Shown: positions 23,609 through 31,500 of the stretch, piece after piece
How the letters are laid out: every line of letters begins with the position of its first letter
How positions within the stretch are numbered: the stretch's first letter is position 1
Assembly: GCA_009692845.1 (NCBI GenBank)
Contig: SHYK01000008.1
Span: forward strand, 1-47,335
DNA length: 47,335 bases
From: Chloroflexota bacterium
GTDB taxonomy: Bacteria > Chloroflexota > UBA6077 > SHYK01
Reading direction: 5' to 3'
Program-made: the position numbers and the translations under genes
The notes under the pieces: generated by a model
What the model was told of the DNA's origin: nothing
What the model saw: only the letters and a program-made list of their open reading frames with translations
The model's database searches: none

Positions 23609-24190
23609 GTGCACGACTCAGCATTCCCGGAATCCCGTCTCGTCTCGATCAACGTCGGGCTTCCTCGCGCTACCGGCTACCGAGGCAAGCAGATTCAGAC
23701 TGGAATTTACAAAGCACCCATCGCGGGCCCCGTCCTGGTCCGCCGACTCAATCATGACGGCGATGCCCAGGCGGATCTGACGGTCCATGGCGGCGTGGAC
23801 AAGGCGGTCTACCTTTACGCCGCCGAAAACTACGATCTCTGGCAGTCCGAGTTGGATCACGAGGTGCCTTACGGCCAGTTTGGCGAAAACCTCACTACGG
23901 ACGGCCTCCTGGAACCCGGAGTCCACGTTGGGGATGAGCTTGAGATCGGCGAGGTCGTGCTGCAGGTCACCCAGCCCCGCTTTCCCTGCTTCAAGCTCGG
24001 CATCAAGATGGGCAGTCAACGCTTCCTAGTCCAGTTTCTCCGGAGCGGCCGCAGCGGGTTCTATTGCCGGGTGCTGCAAGAGGGTCGCATCGAAGCCGGC
24101 CAGCCAATCCGGTTACTCGCGCGGTCCCTGGATCAGCCTACGATCGCCGAGCTCGTGACCGACTTCCGCCGAGAGCACGGCGTTGCCTAA
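23609..24190 (+). CDS. MOSC domain protein (YiiM-like)
   Basis: A 193-residue MOSC domain protein. The domain binds sulfur or molybdenum-cofactor adducts; the best-known relatives act with molybdenum enzymes such as amidoxime reduction. The conserved cysteine is Cys127 in TQPRFPCFKLG, and VHGGVDKAVYLYAAENY and YGQFGENLTTDGL are family signatures. I chose GTG 23609, preceded by GAAGGGA at proper distance, over the upstream frame to 23366. It could detoxify base analogues as YiiM does. It is divergent from the XRE antitoxin. Confidence 0.88.
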   Translation: MHDSAFPESRLVSINVGLPRATGYRGKQIQTGIYKAPIAGPVLVRRLNHDGDAQADLTVHGGVDKAVYLYAAENYDLWQSELDHEVPYGQFGENLTTDGLLEPGVHVGDELEIGEVVLQVTQPRFPCFKLGIKMGSQRFLVQFLRSGRSGFYCRVLQEGRIEAGQPIRLLARSLDQPTIAELVTDFRREHGVA

Positions 24191-24221
24191 GGTCGTCGTG
24201 CGAACGGTGACTCATTTGTGC

Positions 24222-24684
24222 GTGTCGGCGTACGCCTCAGTAAGGTAGCGGTGCTTGTTCTCCGAGATATCCCCGGGCGGATTGATCGGAGCCCGTGACC
24301 GGAACTGCGTGGCCGACCTGTTTGGTAATCCCAGCCCGGTGCTGCGCGAGGCCTGGCGCCTTCACTATCGCATTGCCCGTCATTGACACGGGGACTTCTG
24401 GTTCGGACGCAAGCTCCGGTCGGAGCTGCTCAAGGTTGGCTTCCACGACATCGTCAGCTCCGGGATGTACGACCACCACGGCACGAACGAGGGCGTGCAG
24501 TGGGCAGCCGCCTTCTCCTGCCAACTACATCGAGCCCAACGTTGCTCTCCTCGAGGAGCTCGGTTGGGGGAACCAGCGGGCCGCAGATCGCTACGTTGCC
24601 GCGTGGAAGAATTGGGCCGAAGATCCGCGATCCTATTATTCCATCGCTTACGGCGAAGCAGTCGGCTGGAAACCCGCGCCTTAG
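24222..24684 (+). pseudogene. Class I methyltransferase, 3' half only, with stop and frameshift
   Basis: The C-terminal half of a UbiE-like methyltransferase is recognisable: PGGLIGARDRN, VLREAWRLHYRIARH, FWFGRKLRSELLKVGFHDI and YDHHGTNEGVQWAAAF, then NYIEPNVALLEELGW and WAEDPRSYYSIAYGEAVGWK. A TGA lies in frame at 24384-24386, and an extra base near 24523 shifts the frame before NYIEPN. The N-terminal SAM-binding half is absent. It is clearly a decayed gene. Confidence 0.75.
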
Positions 24685-24907
24685 GCTGGGGGCCGCGGAG
24701 GATTCTGCACCATCTATGCGCGGTGGATGAGCGGGCTCCCGCAGTTGTGCGTGGGCCAGCCATAAGCCTATGCGGGATGGAAGCTCACTTGAGCATGGTC
24801 ATCGCTAGTTGCCCGAGCAGGCCATCGTGGGCATAGATCTCAAAGCCTACGATTGCCAGGGTCACTATTGATGTGCTGATGAGGGTGGCACTCTGGCGCC
24901 GCTCCAA

Positions 24908-25939
24908 TCAGGTGATGGGCAATTGTGCAGCGGTCGACTCGCTTCTCGCGCGTATTCCCCTCGCATGCCAGATGACGTACAGGTTGGCGAGCGCCCCCAG
25001 GGTGGCGAGCGCCAGAATCGGATACCGGATCGGTGCGTCCCCCAACCCCCACAAGACGCCGGCCGCTCCGGTCGCGCCGGCGAAGCCGAGCGCCACCGCC
25101 AGGGGACCGATTAGAGTGGCCGCGGCACAGGGGGCTCCGAGAATCGCAAAGAGGATGGCTCCGAGGCTGAGCGCTCGACCGGCGTGGTCGCCGGCCGCTC
25201 CTAGCGGCCGCGGGATGCCCTCCCCTGTATTCAATCGGTAGGCCGGGATAGCCTCGCCGAAACCTTTGAGCATGAGTAGCTCCTCGGCGGCCTCGTGATA
25301 GCTTCCCGCAACGGCCTGGTAAACGTTGCGGTCTAAGAGGATCTCTCCCGCCCGGGCTTGACCTTCGAGCCGGGCGGCGAGATTGACCACGTCCCCGATG
25401 GCCGTGTAGTCCTTTGCATCCTTCGAGCCGAGGCGGCCGAGTCTCGCCCACCCTGATGCGATGCCCACGCTGGCATTTAGGTCGAGCCCAAAGCGCTTTT
25501 GCAACGCCGGCAGGCCCGCCATGATCGCCTCGGCCGCAGCCACGGCCTGCGCCGCGTGGTCGTGGGAGTGGATGGGGACATTGAAAAACGCCATCACCGC
25601 GTCGCCAATGTATTTGTCGATAAATGCCTGATGTTCGATCAGCGCAGCGGTGGCCATCTGAAGGAAGGCATCCACTACCTCGTGGGTGCGCTCTGGGCCT
25701 AGCTGATGGGTCATCTCAGTGAAAGAGCTGATGTCTGCGAACAGCACGGTCAGTTCGACGAGTCGCCCTTCCTCCGCATGGGTGTTGCAGCGGGTGCAAA
25801 GATTGGGGTTCCGGGAGCTGCGCCCGATTCCGAGCATGCCGAATGCGTAGCCAAGCGCCCCCGCCAGCGGGGTGGTACAGATGACGCAAGCGTCAGCCAG
25901 TTTTTCCGTGCGCGGCTGATCATCAGTCTGAACTGACAT
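24908..25939 (-). CDS. Class III adenylate/guanylate cyclase with zinc-ribbon head and membrane tail
   Basis: A 343-residue nucleotide cyclase making cAMP or cGMP. The N-terminus has two CxxC pairs (Cys18, Cys21, Cys48, Cys51) with hydrophobic spacing, a probable zinc site. The cyclase domain (about 60-235) has metal-binding Asp69 in LFADISSFTEM and Asp113 in IGDAVMAFFN, and DYTAIGDVVNLAARLE with the transition-state Asn/Arg region. After about residue 250 there are three or so hydrophobic helices. Having the catalytic domain before, not after, the membrane region is uncommon. The signal sensed is unknown. Confidence 0.88.
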   Translation of the reverse strand: MSVQTDDQPRTEKLADACVICTTPLAGALGYAFGMLGIGRSSRNPNLCTRCNTHAEEGRLVELTVLFADISSFTEMTHQLGPERTHEVVDAFLQMATAALIEHQAFIDKYIGDAVMAFFNVPIHSHDHAAQAVAAAEAIMAGLPALQKRFGLDLNASVGIASGWARLGRLGSKDAKDYTAIGDVVNLAARLEGQARAGEILLDRNVYQAVAGSYHEAAEELLMLKGFGEAIPAYRLNTGEGIPRPLGAAGDHAGRALSLGAILFAILGAPCAAATLIGPLAVALGFAGATGAAGVLWGLGDAPIRYPILALATLGALANLYVIWHARGIRARSESTAAQLPIT

Positions 25940-26178
25940 TTCGGGGCCTCCTGGGAATCTGCGAGCCCGAAGTCGTGTGCTGTCTAAGCGCTCATCACGT
26001 TCTTTGCCATCGATCCCTTCTCCGTGTAACTACGTCCACGATCCGGCGGAAGATTCTTTTGCCCGGCCTCGAAGACCAACCGGGTGAGCGGGGGAGGCCC
26101 CAGAGATGGGAGGCGGCCTGGCTCGCCGTGGCATTAGACTAGGGAATTCGATGATCCCAGCTCAACCGATTGGAAACG

Positions 26179-27693
26179 ATGACTGAGGCGAACCGCACCC
26201 AAAACCAGCGGCAGACTGGGAGCGATCGAGGTGCTATAGAGACCCGAGACCGTAGCGGAAATGGCTCGACGACGAGCGTGTCCAACCAGGTTCGGGAAAC
26301 CACTACTGAAACCCTGAACGGAATTCGGGAAGTGGAGCTTGCTCTCGATACCCTCCTCGCTGAGGACCCCGAGCATGTCCGCCGATGGCAAGACATGTTC
26401 GCCTCTCTCGCCAACCATCACTACTTCCGCTTGCTCTGGATCGGCACCCTGGGGTCGTTTGCCGCGATGCAGATGCAGCAGGTGGCGCGCGGGAACCTGG
26501 CCTACGAGCTGGCCCGGGTCACCGCTCCCGAGCTCGCCGCGACGCTCCTTGGCGTCGTAAGCCTCTCGATGGCGGCACCAATGCTCCTCTTCTCGGTGTT
26601 TGGTGGTCTGGCCGCCGACCGCTGGCCCAAGCGGAACATTGTTATTGCCAGCCAATCGCTCATGGCCTTGCTGTCGATCGCGCTGGCCGCGCTCATCTAC
26701 CTGGACCTGATTGCCCTCTGGCACCTGGTCGTCGCGGGCCTAGTCCAGGGCACCGCCTTTGCCTTCAACGGTCCCGCCCGCCAATCGCTGCTGCCTCAAC
26801 TCACTGGCGCCGCCGATATGACCAACGGGATCGCCTTGAACAATGCCGGAATGAGTGCAACCCGAGTAGGCGGTCCCGCTCTGGCCGGGATGCTCATCGC
26901 CTTGCCCCTGCTTGGCTTCGCCGGGGTGTTTATGATCATCGCCGCCTGCTATGTCTGGGCGCTGGTTCTCCTGCTCCGTATTCCCGCTGGTTATCACGCC
27001 GATGGCGACGATGAGAGCGCCGAAGATCGCTGGGGCCACCGCAGCGGCGCCGAGATCGCAGCTGGTGAAGGCGTCCTATCCGGGTTCCGGTACATGTTCG
27101 CCTCGCCGGTTCTCCGCACGGCGATGCTCATGGGCACGATTCCGGTGTTGGTTGGCATGCCCGTCGCGACCTTGCTCATGCCCGTCTTCGCGCGGGCGCT
27201 CCTGGGCGACGGCTACTCCGCCGGGCTCGGCCTAATGTTTACCGCTGCGGGGGTCGGCTCCTTGATCGGTTCATTCTTCGTGGCCTCCCTGGGCCGGATC
27301 CAGCGTCGGGCGCTGCTCCAGATGGGGATCGGCTTCTTCTGGGGAGTCAGCCTCTGCATCCTTGGACTTGGCGTGGGACTGGTCTCCTACCCGTTGACCC
27401 TGGTCGCGCTGGCCATAGCTGGCTTTGCCGGCAGCGCCTACGGCGTGCTCAACCAGACGCTGGTTTTCGATGCGACCGAGCCCGCTCTGTTTGGCCGCAT
27501 CATGGGCATCTATATGATGTCCTTCTCACTGTTCCCAGTCGTCTCCCTGCCGGCCGGGTTTGTCGCTGACCGGGTCGGGCCCGCTATGGCCGCGGTCGGT
27601 GCTGGGGGGATCGTGATCGCCTTCGTCATCTTGATGGTGTTGCTCAACCCCTCCTTCGGGAAGCTGCCAGCGAACGCCGCGCCCTCCCCCTGA
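26179..27693 (+). CDS. Major facilitator superfamily transporter (drug/siderophore exporter-like)
   Basis: A 12-helix MFS exporter of the MFS_3/EntS type. The first conserved helix begins MFASLANHHYFRLLWIGTLGSFAAMQMQQVA; the loop between helices 2 and 3 has GGLAADRWPKRN. Before this there is a polar N-terminal tail of about 72 residues, rich in Thr, Glu and Arg. The start is uncertain: TTG 26170 and ATG 26179 lack a good Shine-Dalgarno, and ATG 26395 would give the normal N-terminus. A cargo cannot be named. The upstream gap of about 230 bases holds nothing recognisable. Confidence 0.88.
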   Translation: MTEANRTQNQRQTGSDRGAIETRDRSGNGSTTSVSNQVRETTTETLNGIREVELALDTLLAEDPEHVRRWQDMFASLANHHYFRLLWIGTLGSFAAMQMQQVARGNLAYELARVTAPELAATLLGVVSLSMAAPMLLFSVFGGLAADRWPKRNIVIASQSLMALLSIALAALIYLDLIALWHLVVAGLVQGTAFAFNGPARQSLLPQLTGAADMTNGIALNNAGMSATRVGGPALAGMLIALPLLGFAGVFMIIAACYVWALVLLLRIPAGYHADGDDESAEDRWGHRSGAEIAAGEGVLSGFRYMFASPVLRTAMLMGTIPVLVGMPVATLLMPVFARALLGDGYSAGLGLMFTAAGVGSLIGSFFVASLGRIQRRALLQMGIGFFWGVSLCILGLGVGLVSYPLTLVALAIAGFAGSAYGVLNQTLVFDATEPALFGRIMGIYMMSFSLFPVVSLPAGFVADRVGPAMAAVGAGGIVIAFVILMVLLNPSFGKLPANAAPSP

Positions 27694-27744
27694 CGATTGA
27701 ACGCTGTGACCGAGATCTCGGGTTCCGCCCTAGGTAGGCGTCGC

Positions 27745-28667
27745 GGACCGATCTACGTGCTGGTGCCGGCGACCGCTCCCCCGAAGCTGCAAGAGCTTCT
27801 TCCCGCCGTATCGTCCTGAATTCGTGCGTTTGGTCGCCAACGACCAGCCGGTTCCCCCGAGGAATCGGAAGCGGAGGTCTTCTTCCAGGCCACTTCGATC
27901 CAGCGTCCGGCGCTTGACGCCGTGCTAGCGCAAGCCTCGAAGCTTAGCTGGATCCATATCCCTCCGCTGAGGTGGACGCTGCTTTCGCTCGCGAGTTGGT
28001 CGCCCGCGGCATCGTCCTCACCCATTCCGTCGGCACCTACGACGCACCAGTAGCGGAGTACGCCCTGGGCTGCATGCCGGACGTCGCGAAGCATCAGCGC
28101 GCATTTTGGGAAGCGCAGCGCGAGCACCAGTGGATGCGGGGCCGATCCTGGGAAGATGTGGACGGTCATCCGCTCGTTCCTCGGCTGCTCCGCGGTCAAA
28201 CACTAGGAATCGTTGGCTACGGCGGAATCGGTCGGGCCCTCGAGCGTAGCGCCCGCGCTTTGGGCATGCGGGCCTTGGGCATTCGGCGGTCCGTACTTTT
28301 GTCCTCATCGCAGCCCCCCTCACCCCGGAGACTCGCGGCATGATGGGCCCGGAGCAATTCGCTGCCATGAACCCACCGCCTGGCTCATCAACGTGGCACG
28401 CGGGGCCTTGGTCGATGACGACGCGCTCCTGCACGCGCTGCAGAGGGGGCCGATCGGAGGCGCCTGCCTCGACGTCTTCAGTCACGAGCCGCTTCCCGGC
28501 GGACCATCCATAATGGGATCTCCCCAATCTGAGGGTGACTCCGCATATCACTGGCCTTTACCCGGAGGCTCGGGAGGCGGAGTACCGGCTCTTCGCGACT
28601 GAGCTGCGCCGGTTTTCTGGTCGGCCGTCCCCGGCGCTACGTCGTCGACCCGGAGCGCGGCTACTAG
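27745..28667 (+). pseudogene. D-2-hydroxyacid dehydrogenase family, multiply frameshifted
   Basis: An NAD(P)-dependent 2-hydroxyacid dehydrogenase of the SerA/LdhA type, now in several frames. Segments seen in order are IYVLVPATAPPKLQELLPA; FFQATSIQRPALDAVLAQASK; DAAFARELVARGIVLTHSVG and APVAEYALGCM; the NAD site LGIVGYGGIGRALERSARALG; AAPLTPETRG in another frame; AWLINVARGALVDDDALLHAL; ACLDVFSHEPLP; TPHITGLYP; and finally RRYVVDPERGY with stop at 28667 in yet another frame. At least four frame changes are needed to read it through, so the gene is dead. It precedes an OFA-like MFS transporter, a natural partner for an acid. Confidence 0.8.
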
Positions 28668-28678
28668 CTGACGAAAGA

Positions 28679-28706
28679 CCGTTCGTCCTGAGGCTCTCGA
28701 AGGACC
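28679..28706. repeat. Partial REP-like element
   Basis: CGTTCGTCCTGAGGCTCTCG followed by AAGGAC resembles one half of the palindromic element at 5009-5089: the same GTTCG-CCTGAG core and a TCGAAGGA end. It lies just after the dehydrogenase pseudogene. Only a half-site is preserved. Confidence 0.45.
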
Positions 28707-28733
28707 TAGTGGTTTGAGGCCAAACTCCTTTCC

Positions 28734-30053
28734 TTGTCCGCAGCACCCCCGGGCCGATATGGTGACCCGCTACCCCAGAGTCGGCGAGGATCTTTGTCGC
28801 TAATTACCCGCACCCGCGGCGTCTTCTTTGGCTGGTGGATCGTGGCCGCCGGCTCCCTACTTCAGGGGCTGGGCGGCGTCCTGGTGCTCCACTCATTTGG
28901 GGCGTATTTCGTCTACTTGCAGGCCGAGTTCGGTTGGAGCCGCACGCTGATCTCGGGCGCCATCTCGGTCGCCCGGGTCGAGAGCGGGATGCTAGGACCT
29001 CTGCAGGGCTGGTTGATCAATCGGATCGGACCCCGGGCAGTCATGAACCTCGGACTCCTGGCCTTCGGCATCGGCTTCTTCGTCTTCAGCCGCATCGACT
29101 CCGCAGTGGGCTTTTACTTTGCCTTCTTCCTGATCGGAGTGGGTTCCAGCTTCGGCGGCTTCCTCACGGTGAATATCGTGCTGGCCAACTGGTTTGAGCG
29201 CCAACGGGCTCGGGCGATGTCTTTGGGGGCTATGGGATTCAGCCTGGCCGGCCTGCTCGTCCCGTTGGTCGCCTGGTCCCTCGCGACCACCGGCTGGCGC
29301 ACCACGGCGCTCGTTTCGGGGATCCTCGTCTTCCTGGTTGGACTCCCAATGGCGCAGGTTTTTCGCGCAGCCCCGGAGCCCTACGGGCTGGCTCCAGATG
29401 GCGACCCGCCTCGCACCCCGGTGGCCCCGGGCACACCCGGGGTTCAGGTCGCTGGCTTGACCGCCCGCGAGGCGCTCCGAACCCCGGCCTTCTGGCTCCT
29501 GACCTCCGGCCACACCTCGGCGCTATTCGCCGTAGCTGCCATGACGGTGCACCTGATCCCTTATCTGGTGGATCAGCGACAGATCTCGATCGAAGTCGCC
29601 GCGTCGGTGGCCGCTGCAATGACGGCGATCTCCTGGGTCGGTCAGCTCCTGGGCGGTCAGATCGGCGATCGTTTCGAGAAGCGGCTCGTCGCCGGAGTAG
29701 CCATGCTGGGGCACACCTTGGCCATGATCGTCATGATCCTCGGCGCCTCGCTCGGACCGCTCGCCCTCGGCGCCTGTATCCACGGGCTTTGCTGGGGGCT
29801 GCGCGGCCCGCTCATGATGGCCGTTCGAGCCGAGTACTTCGGCCGGCGCGCCTTCGCGACTATCGAGGGATTCGCCGCGATGGTGACGACGATCGGGCTC
29901 TTCTTCGGGCCGGTCGTCATGGGATCGATCGCCGACCTTACGGGCGATTACCGAGCTGGATTCGGATTCATCGCCTGTATGACCCTGATTGGCTTCGTCT
30001 GCTTCGTCCTGGCCCCGAGACCGGCTATGCCGTCACTCCCCGAGATCGGCTGA
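28734..30053 (+). CDS. MFS transporter, monocarboxylate/oxalate-formate (OFA) type
   Basis: A 439-residue 12-helix transporter of the monocarboxylate or oxalate:formate antiporter-like type. It begins with FFGWWIVAAGSLLQGLGGVLVLHSFGAYFV, then FGWSRTLISGAISVARVESGMLGPLQGWLINRIGPRAVM, typical of the group. The central loop (about 205-235) is proline-rich. The start is TTG 28734; a second TTG at 28794 is preceded by GAGG and would remove 20 nonconserved residues. It likely carries an organic acid, which fits the decayed 2-hydroxyacid dehydrogenase upstream. Confidence 0.88.
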   Translation: MSAAPPGRYGDPLPQSRRGSLSLITRTRGVFFGWWIVAAGSLLQGLGGVLVLHSFGAYFVYLQAEFGWSRTLISGAISVARVESGMLGPLQGWLINRIGPRAVMNLGLLAFGIGFFVFSRIDSAVGFYFAFFLIGVGSSFGGFLTVNIVLANWFERQRARAMSLGAMGFSLAGLLVPLVAWSLATTGWRTTALVSGILVFLVGLPMAQVFRAAPEPYGLAPDGDPPRTPVAPGTPGVQVAGLTAREALRTPAFWLLTSGHTSALFAVAAMTVHLIPYLVDQRQISIEVAASVAAAMTAISWVGQLLGGQIGDRFEKRLVAGVAMLGHTLAMIVMILGASLGPLALGACIHGLCWGLRGPLMMAVRAEYFGRRAFATIEGFAAMVTTIGLFFGPVVMGSIADLTGDYRAGFGFIACMTLIGFVCFVLAPRPAMPSLPEIG

Positions 30054-30114
30054 TCCAGCCAAAGTCCGGTGGCGCCACCCAAGCGCGGGTCGTGTCCACT
30101 TCACATCGAACTTG

Positions 30115-30640
30115 CTAGGCGGCCCGCGGCTCCTGATCCGTCCCGACCGCTTCGGTCGCTTGCTTCACCGGGTGGTCGAAACGGAATCCGGGTTGTCGCG
30201 GCGTTCCGAGCAGCGGTAGCAAATAACGGTCGAGCCGAATGTACCCGGAGGTCTTCCAGGCGAGCCCCGGAAGGGTCGCGACCGCGAACAGGAGGCCGTT
30301 GGTCGAGGCACTGCCCGCCATGATGAAGTTCCAGTTCATGAACGAGCCTCCGAATGCCGCGAGGCCGGTGAATGCGCCCAAGATCAGCGCGATCCCGATC
30401 GCCATCTCGCCGAACAACACCATTTTCGAAAACCAGGTGTACGCCTGCGCGTTCACCAGGAACGTGAGGAAGTCTCGATACCCGTCGACCTTTACGACGG
30501 TCGTGGGGTCAGTAACGATCGCCCTGTCCCGGAACGCTTTGAGCGCTGAACCGTCACCGATCCGCCCCCGCGTTCTGAAACTTGCTCCACCCGGACGTGA
30601 TCCACAAATAGCCAAGCCAGAGGCGTTTTCTCGGCGAATC
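30115..30640 (-). pseudogene. DoxX-family membrane protein, frameshifted near its N-terminus
   Basis: DoxX proteins are four-helix membrane proteins, some being subunits of thiosulfate:quinone oxidoreductase. The main part is clear in one frame from about 30555 down to 30115: ALKAFRDRAI, YRDFLTFLVNAQAYTWFSKMVLFGEMAIGIALILGAFTGLAAF, MNWNFIMAGSASTNGLLF and SGYIRLDRYLLPLLGTP. The preceding helix LWLGYLWITSGWSKFQNAGAD is in another frame and stops at a TGA, and the initial residues are in a third frame or lost. A protein from ATG 30615 is possible but its first 25 residues would be nonsense. It is likely inactive. Confidence 0.7.
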
Positions 30641-30712
30641 GGGCGAGCACGGAATTTCGATAGGGACCGATGCTCAACTTCAATGCAGAGGACTGGGCAG
30701 GTGGGATTTGGG

Positions 30713-31030
30713 TCAGGGCGCCACGGCGCCGGCTGGCGGCTGCGGCACTACCAGCTCCGGGTTGATTGACGGCTGAGTCGGAGCAGGAATCGCCGTAGAG
30801 AATGGTGCACGAAACGGTTGAGGGGCGAAGCGAGCGGGACCCCCAATCGCGAAGAAGACCCCAAGCCCAATGATCAGGACCCCGAACAAAGCCAGGAAGG
30901 TGTTCCTTACCGCATGCCCCTGCTTCTGAGGGGTGGCCATGCCCACGGAGTATTTCCTCCACGAAGCGACTCCGGCGCTATCGGGTTCCGCCGGTTGCGA
31001 CGCGGGGTCTGGAGTTGATGGCGTTTGCAA
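30713..31030 (-). CDS. Single-pass membrane protein of unknown function
   Basis: A 105-residue protein. The TTG at 31030 follows AGGAAGAAGGA, a good Shine-Dalgarno; ATG 30937 is a possible internal start with a weaker one. A polar, proline-rich N-terminal part is followed by one transmembrane helix (NTFLALFGVLIIGLGVFFAI, about 43-62) and a proline-rich external part (APFSTAIPAPTQPSINPELVVPQPPAG). I recognise no family. A well-formed promoter lies upstream (see 31075-31103). It is divergent from the XRE-ftsH pair. Confidence 0.65.
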   Translation of the reverse strand: MQTPSTPDPASQPAEPDSAGVASWRKYSVGMATPQKQGHAVRNTFLALFGVLIIGLGVFFAIGGPARFAPQPFRAPFSTAIPAPTQPSINPELVVPQPPAGAVAP

Positions 31031-31074
31031 TTGGGTCCTTCTTCCTGTCTTCTGGGCGACGCTGGAGACAGTGG

Positions 31075-31103
31075 ATCATAGCATGGTATGATTATTATGA
31101 CAA
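31075..31103 (-). promoter_or_regulatory. Sigma-70-type promoter for the leftward membrane protein gene
   Basis: Read leftward, TTGTCA (31103-31098) and TATGAT (31080-31075) are separated by exactly 17 bases, matching five of six and five of six consensus positions. The start codon TTG 31030 is 44 bases further. The opposite strand has TATAAT at 31104-31109, a possible -10 for the rightward XRE-ftsH pair, so the two promoters overlap in an AT-rich patch. Confidence 0.65.
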
Positions 31104-31162
31104 TATAATACTTATCTTCAACTTCTATTATTAGAACAACATGCATTTAATTAGGAGGACGC

Positions 31163-31498
31163 GTGGCTTTCGCTGAAACCCTTCGTCGCCTCCGCCTCGA
31201 GCAGTTCCTTTCGCAGGCGGAGCTTGCTCGTCGAGCCGGCCTGCATGCGCTCACAGTCACTCGGCTCGAATCCGGGGGGTCGGCCCCCACCACCCGAACG
31301 GTGCGGAAGATCGCTACCGTCCTGAGCGTGGAACCCCGCGAGTTGGCCGTGCCGGAGGAGGTGGCTGAGCTACGTCGCGTGCTCGCTCCGACTCGCACCA
31401 AGGAAGCGCTGGATGCTTGGGTCGACGGTGGGGGCAGCGTGGACACGACCCAGGAGCCCATAGCTGCCGCCTCGAACACGCGACCGGACGAGGCATAA
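31163..31498 (+). CDS. XRE-family transcriptional regulator coupled to ftsH
   Basis: A 111-residue protein with GTG start, AGGAGGA just upstream. Residues about 5-65 form a Cro/CI-type helix-turn-helix: [49 protein letters not shown] short predicted helix ([20 protein letters not shown]) and an unstructured tail follow. The next gene, ftsH, starts two bases after this stop codon, so they are co-transcribed and probably translationally coupled. The pairing suggests either control of ftsH by the regulator or control of the regulator by FtsH proteolysis. The upstream region is AT-rich and carries divergent promoters. Confidence 0.85.
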   Translation: MAFAETLRRLRLEQFLSQAELARRAGLHALTVTRLESGGSAPTTRTVRKIATVLSVEPRELAVPEEVAELRRVLAPTRTKEALDAWVDGGGSVDTTQEPIAAASNTRPDEA

Positions 31499-31500
31499 CG

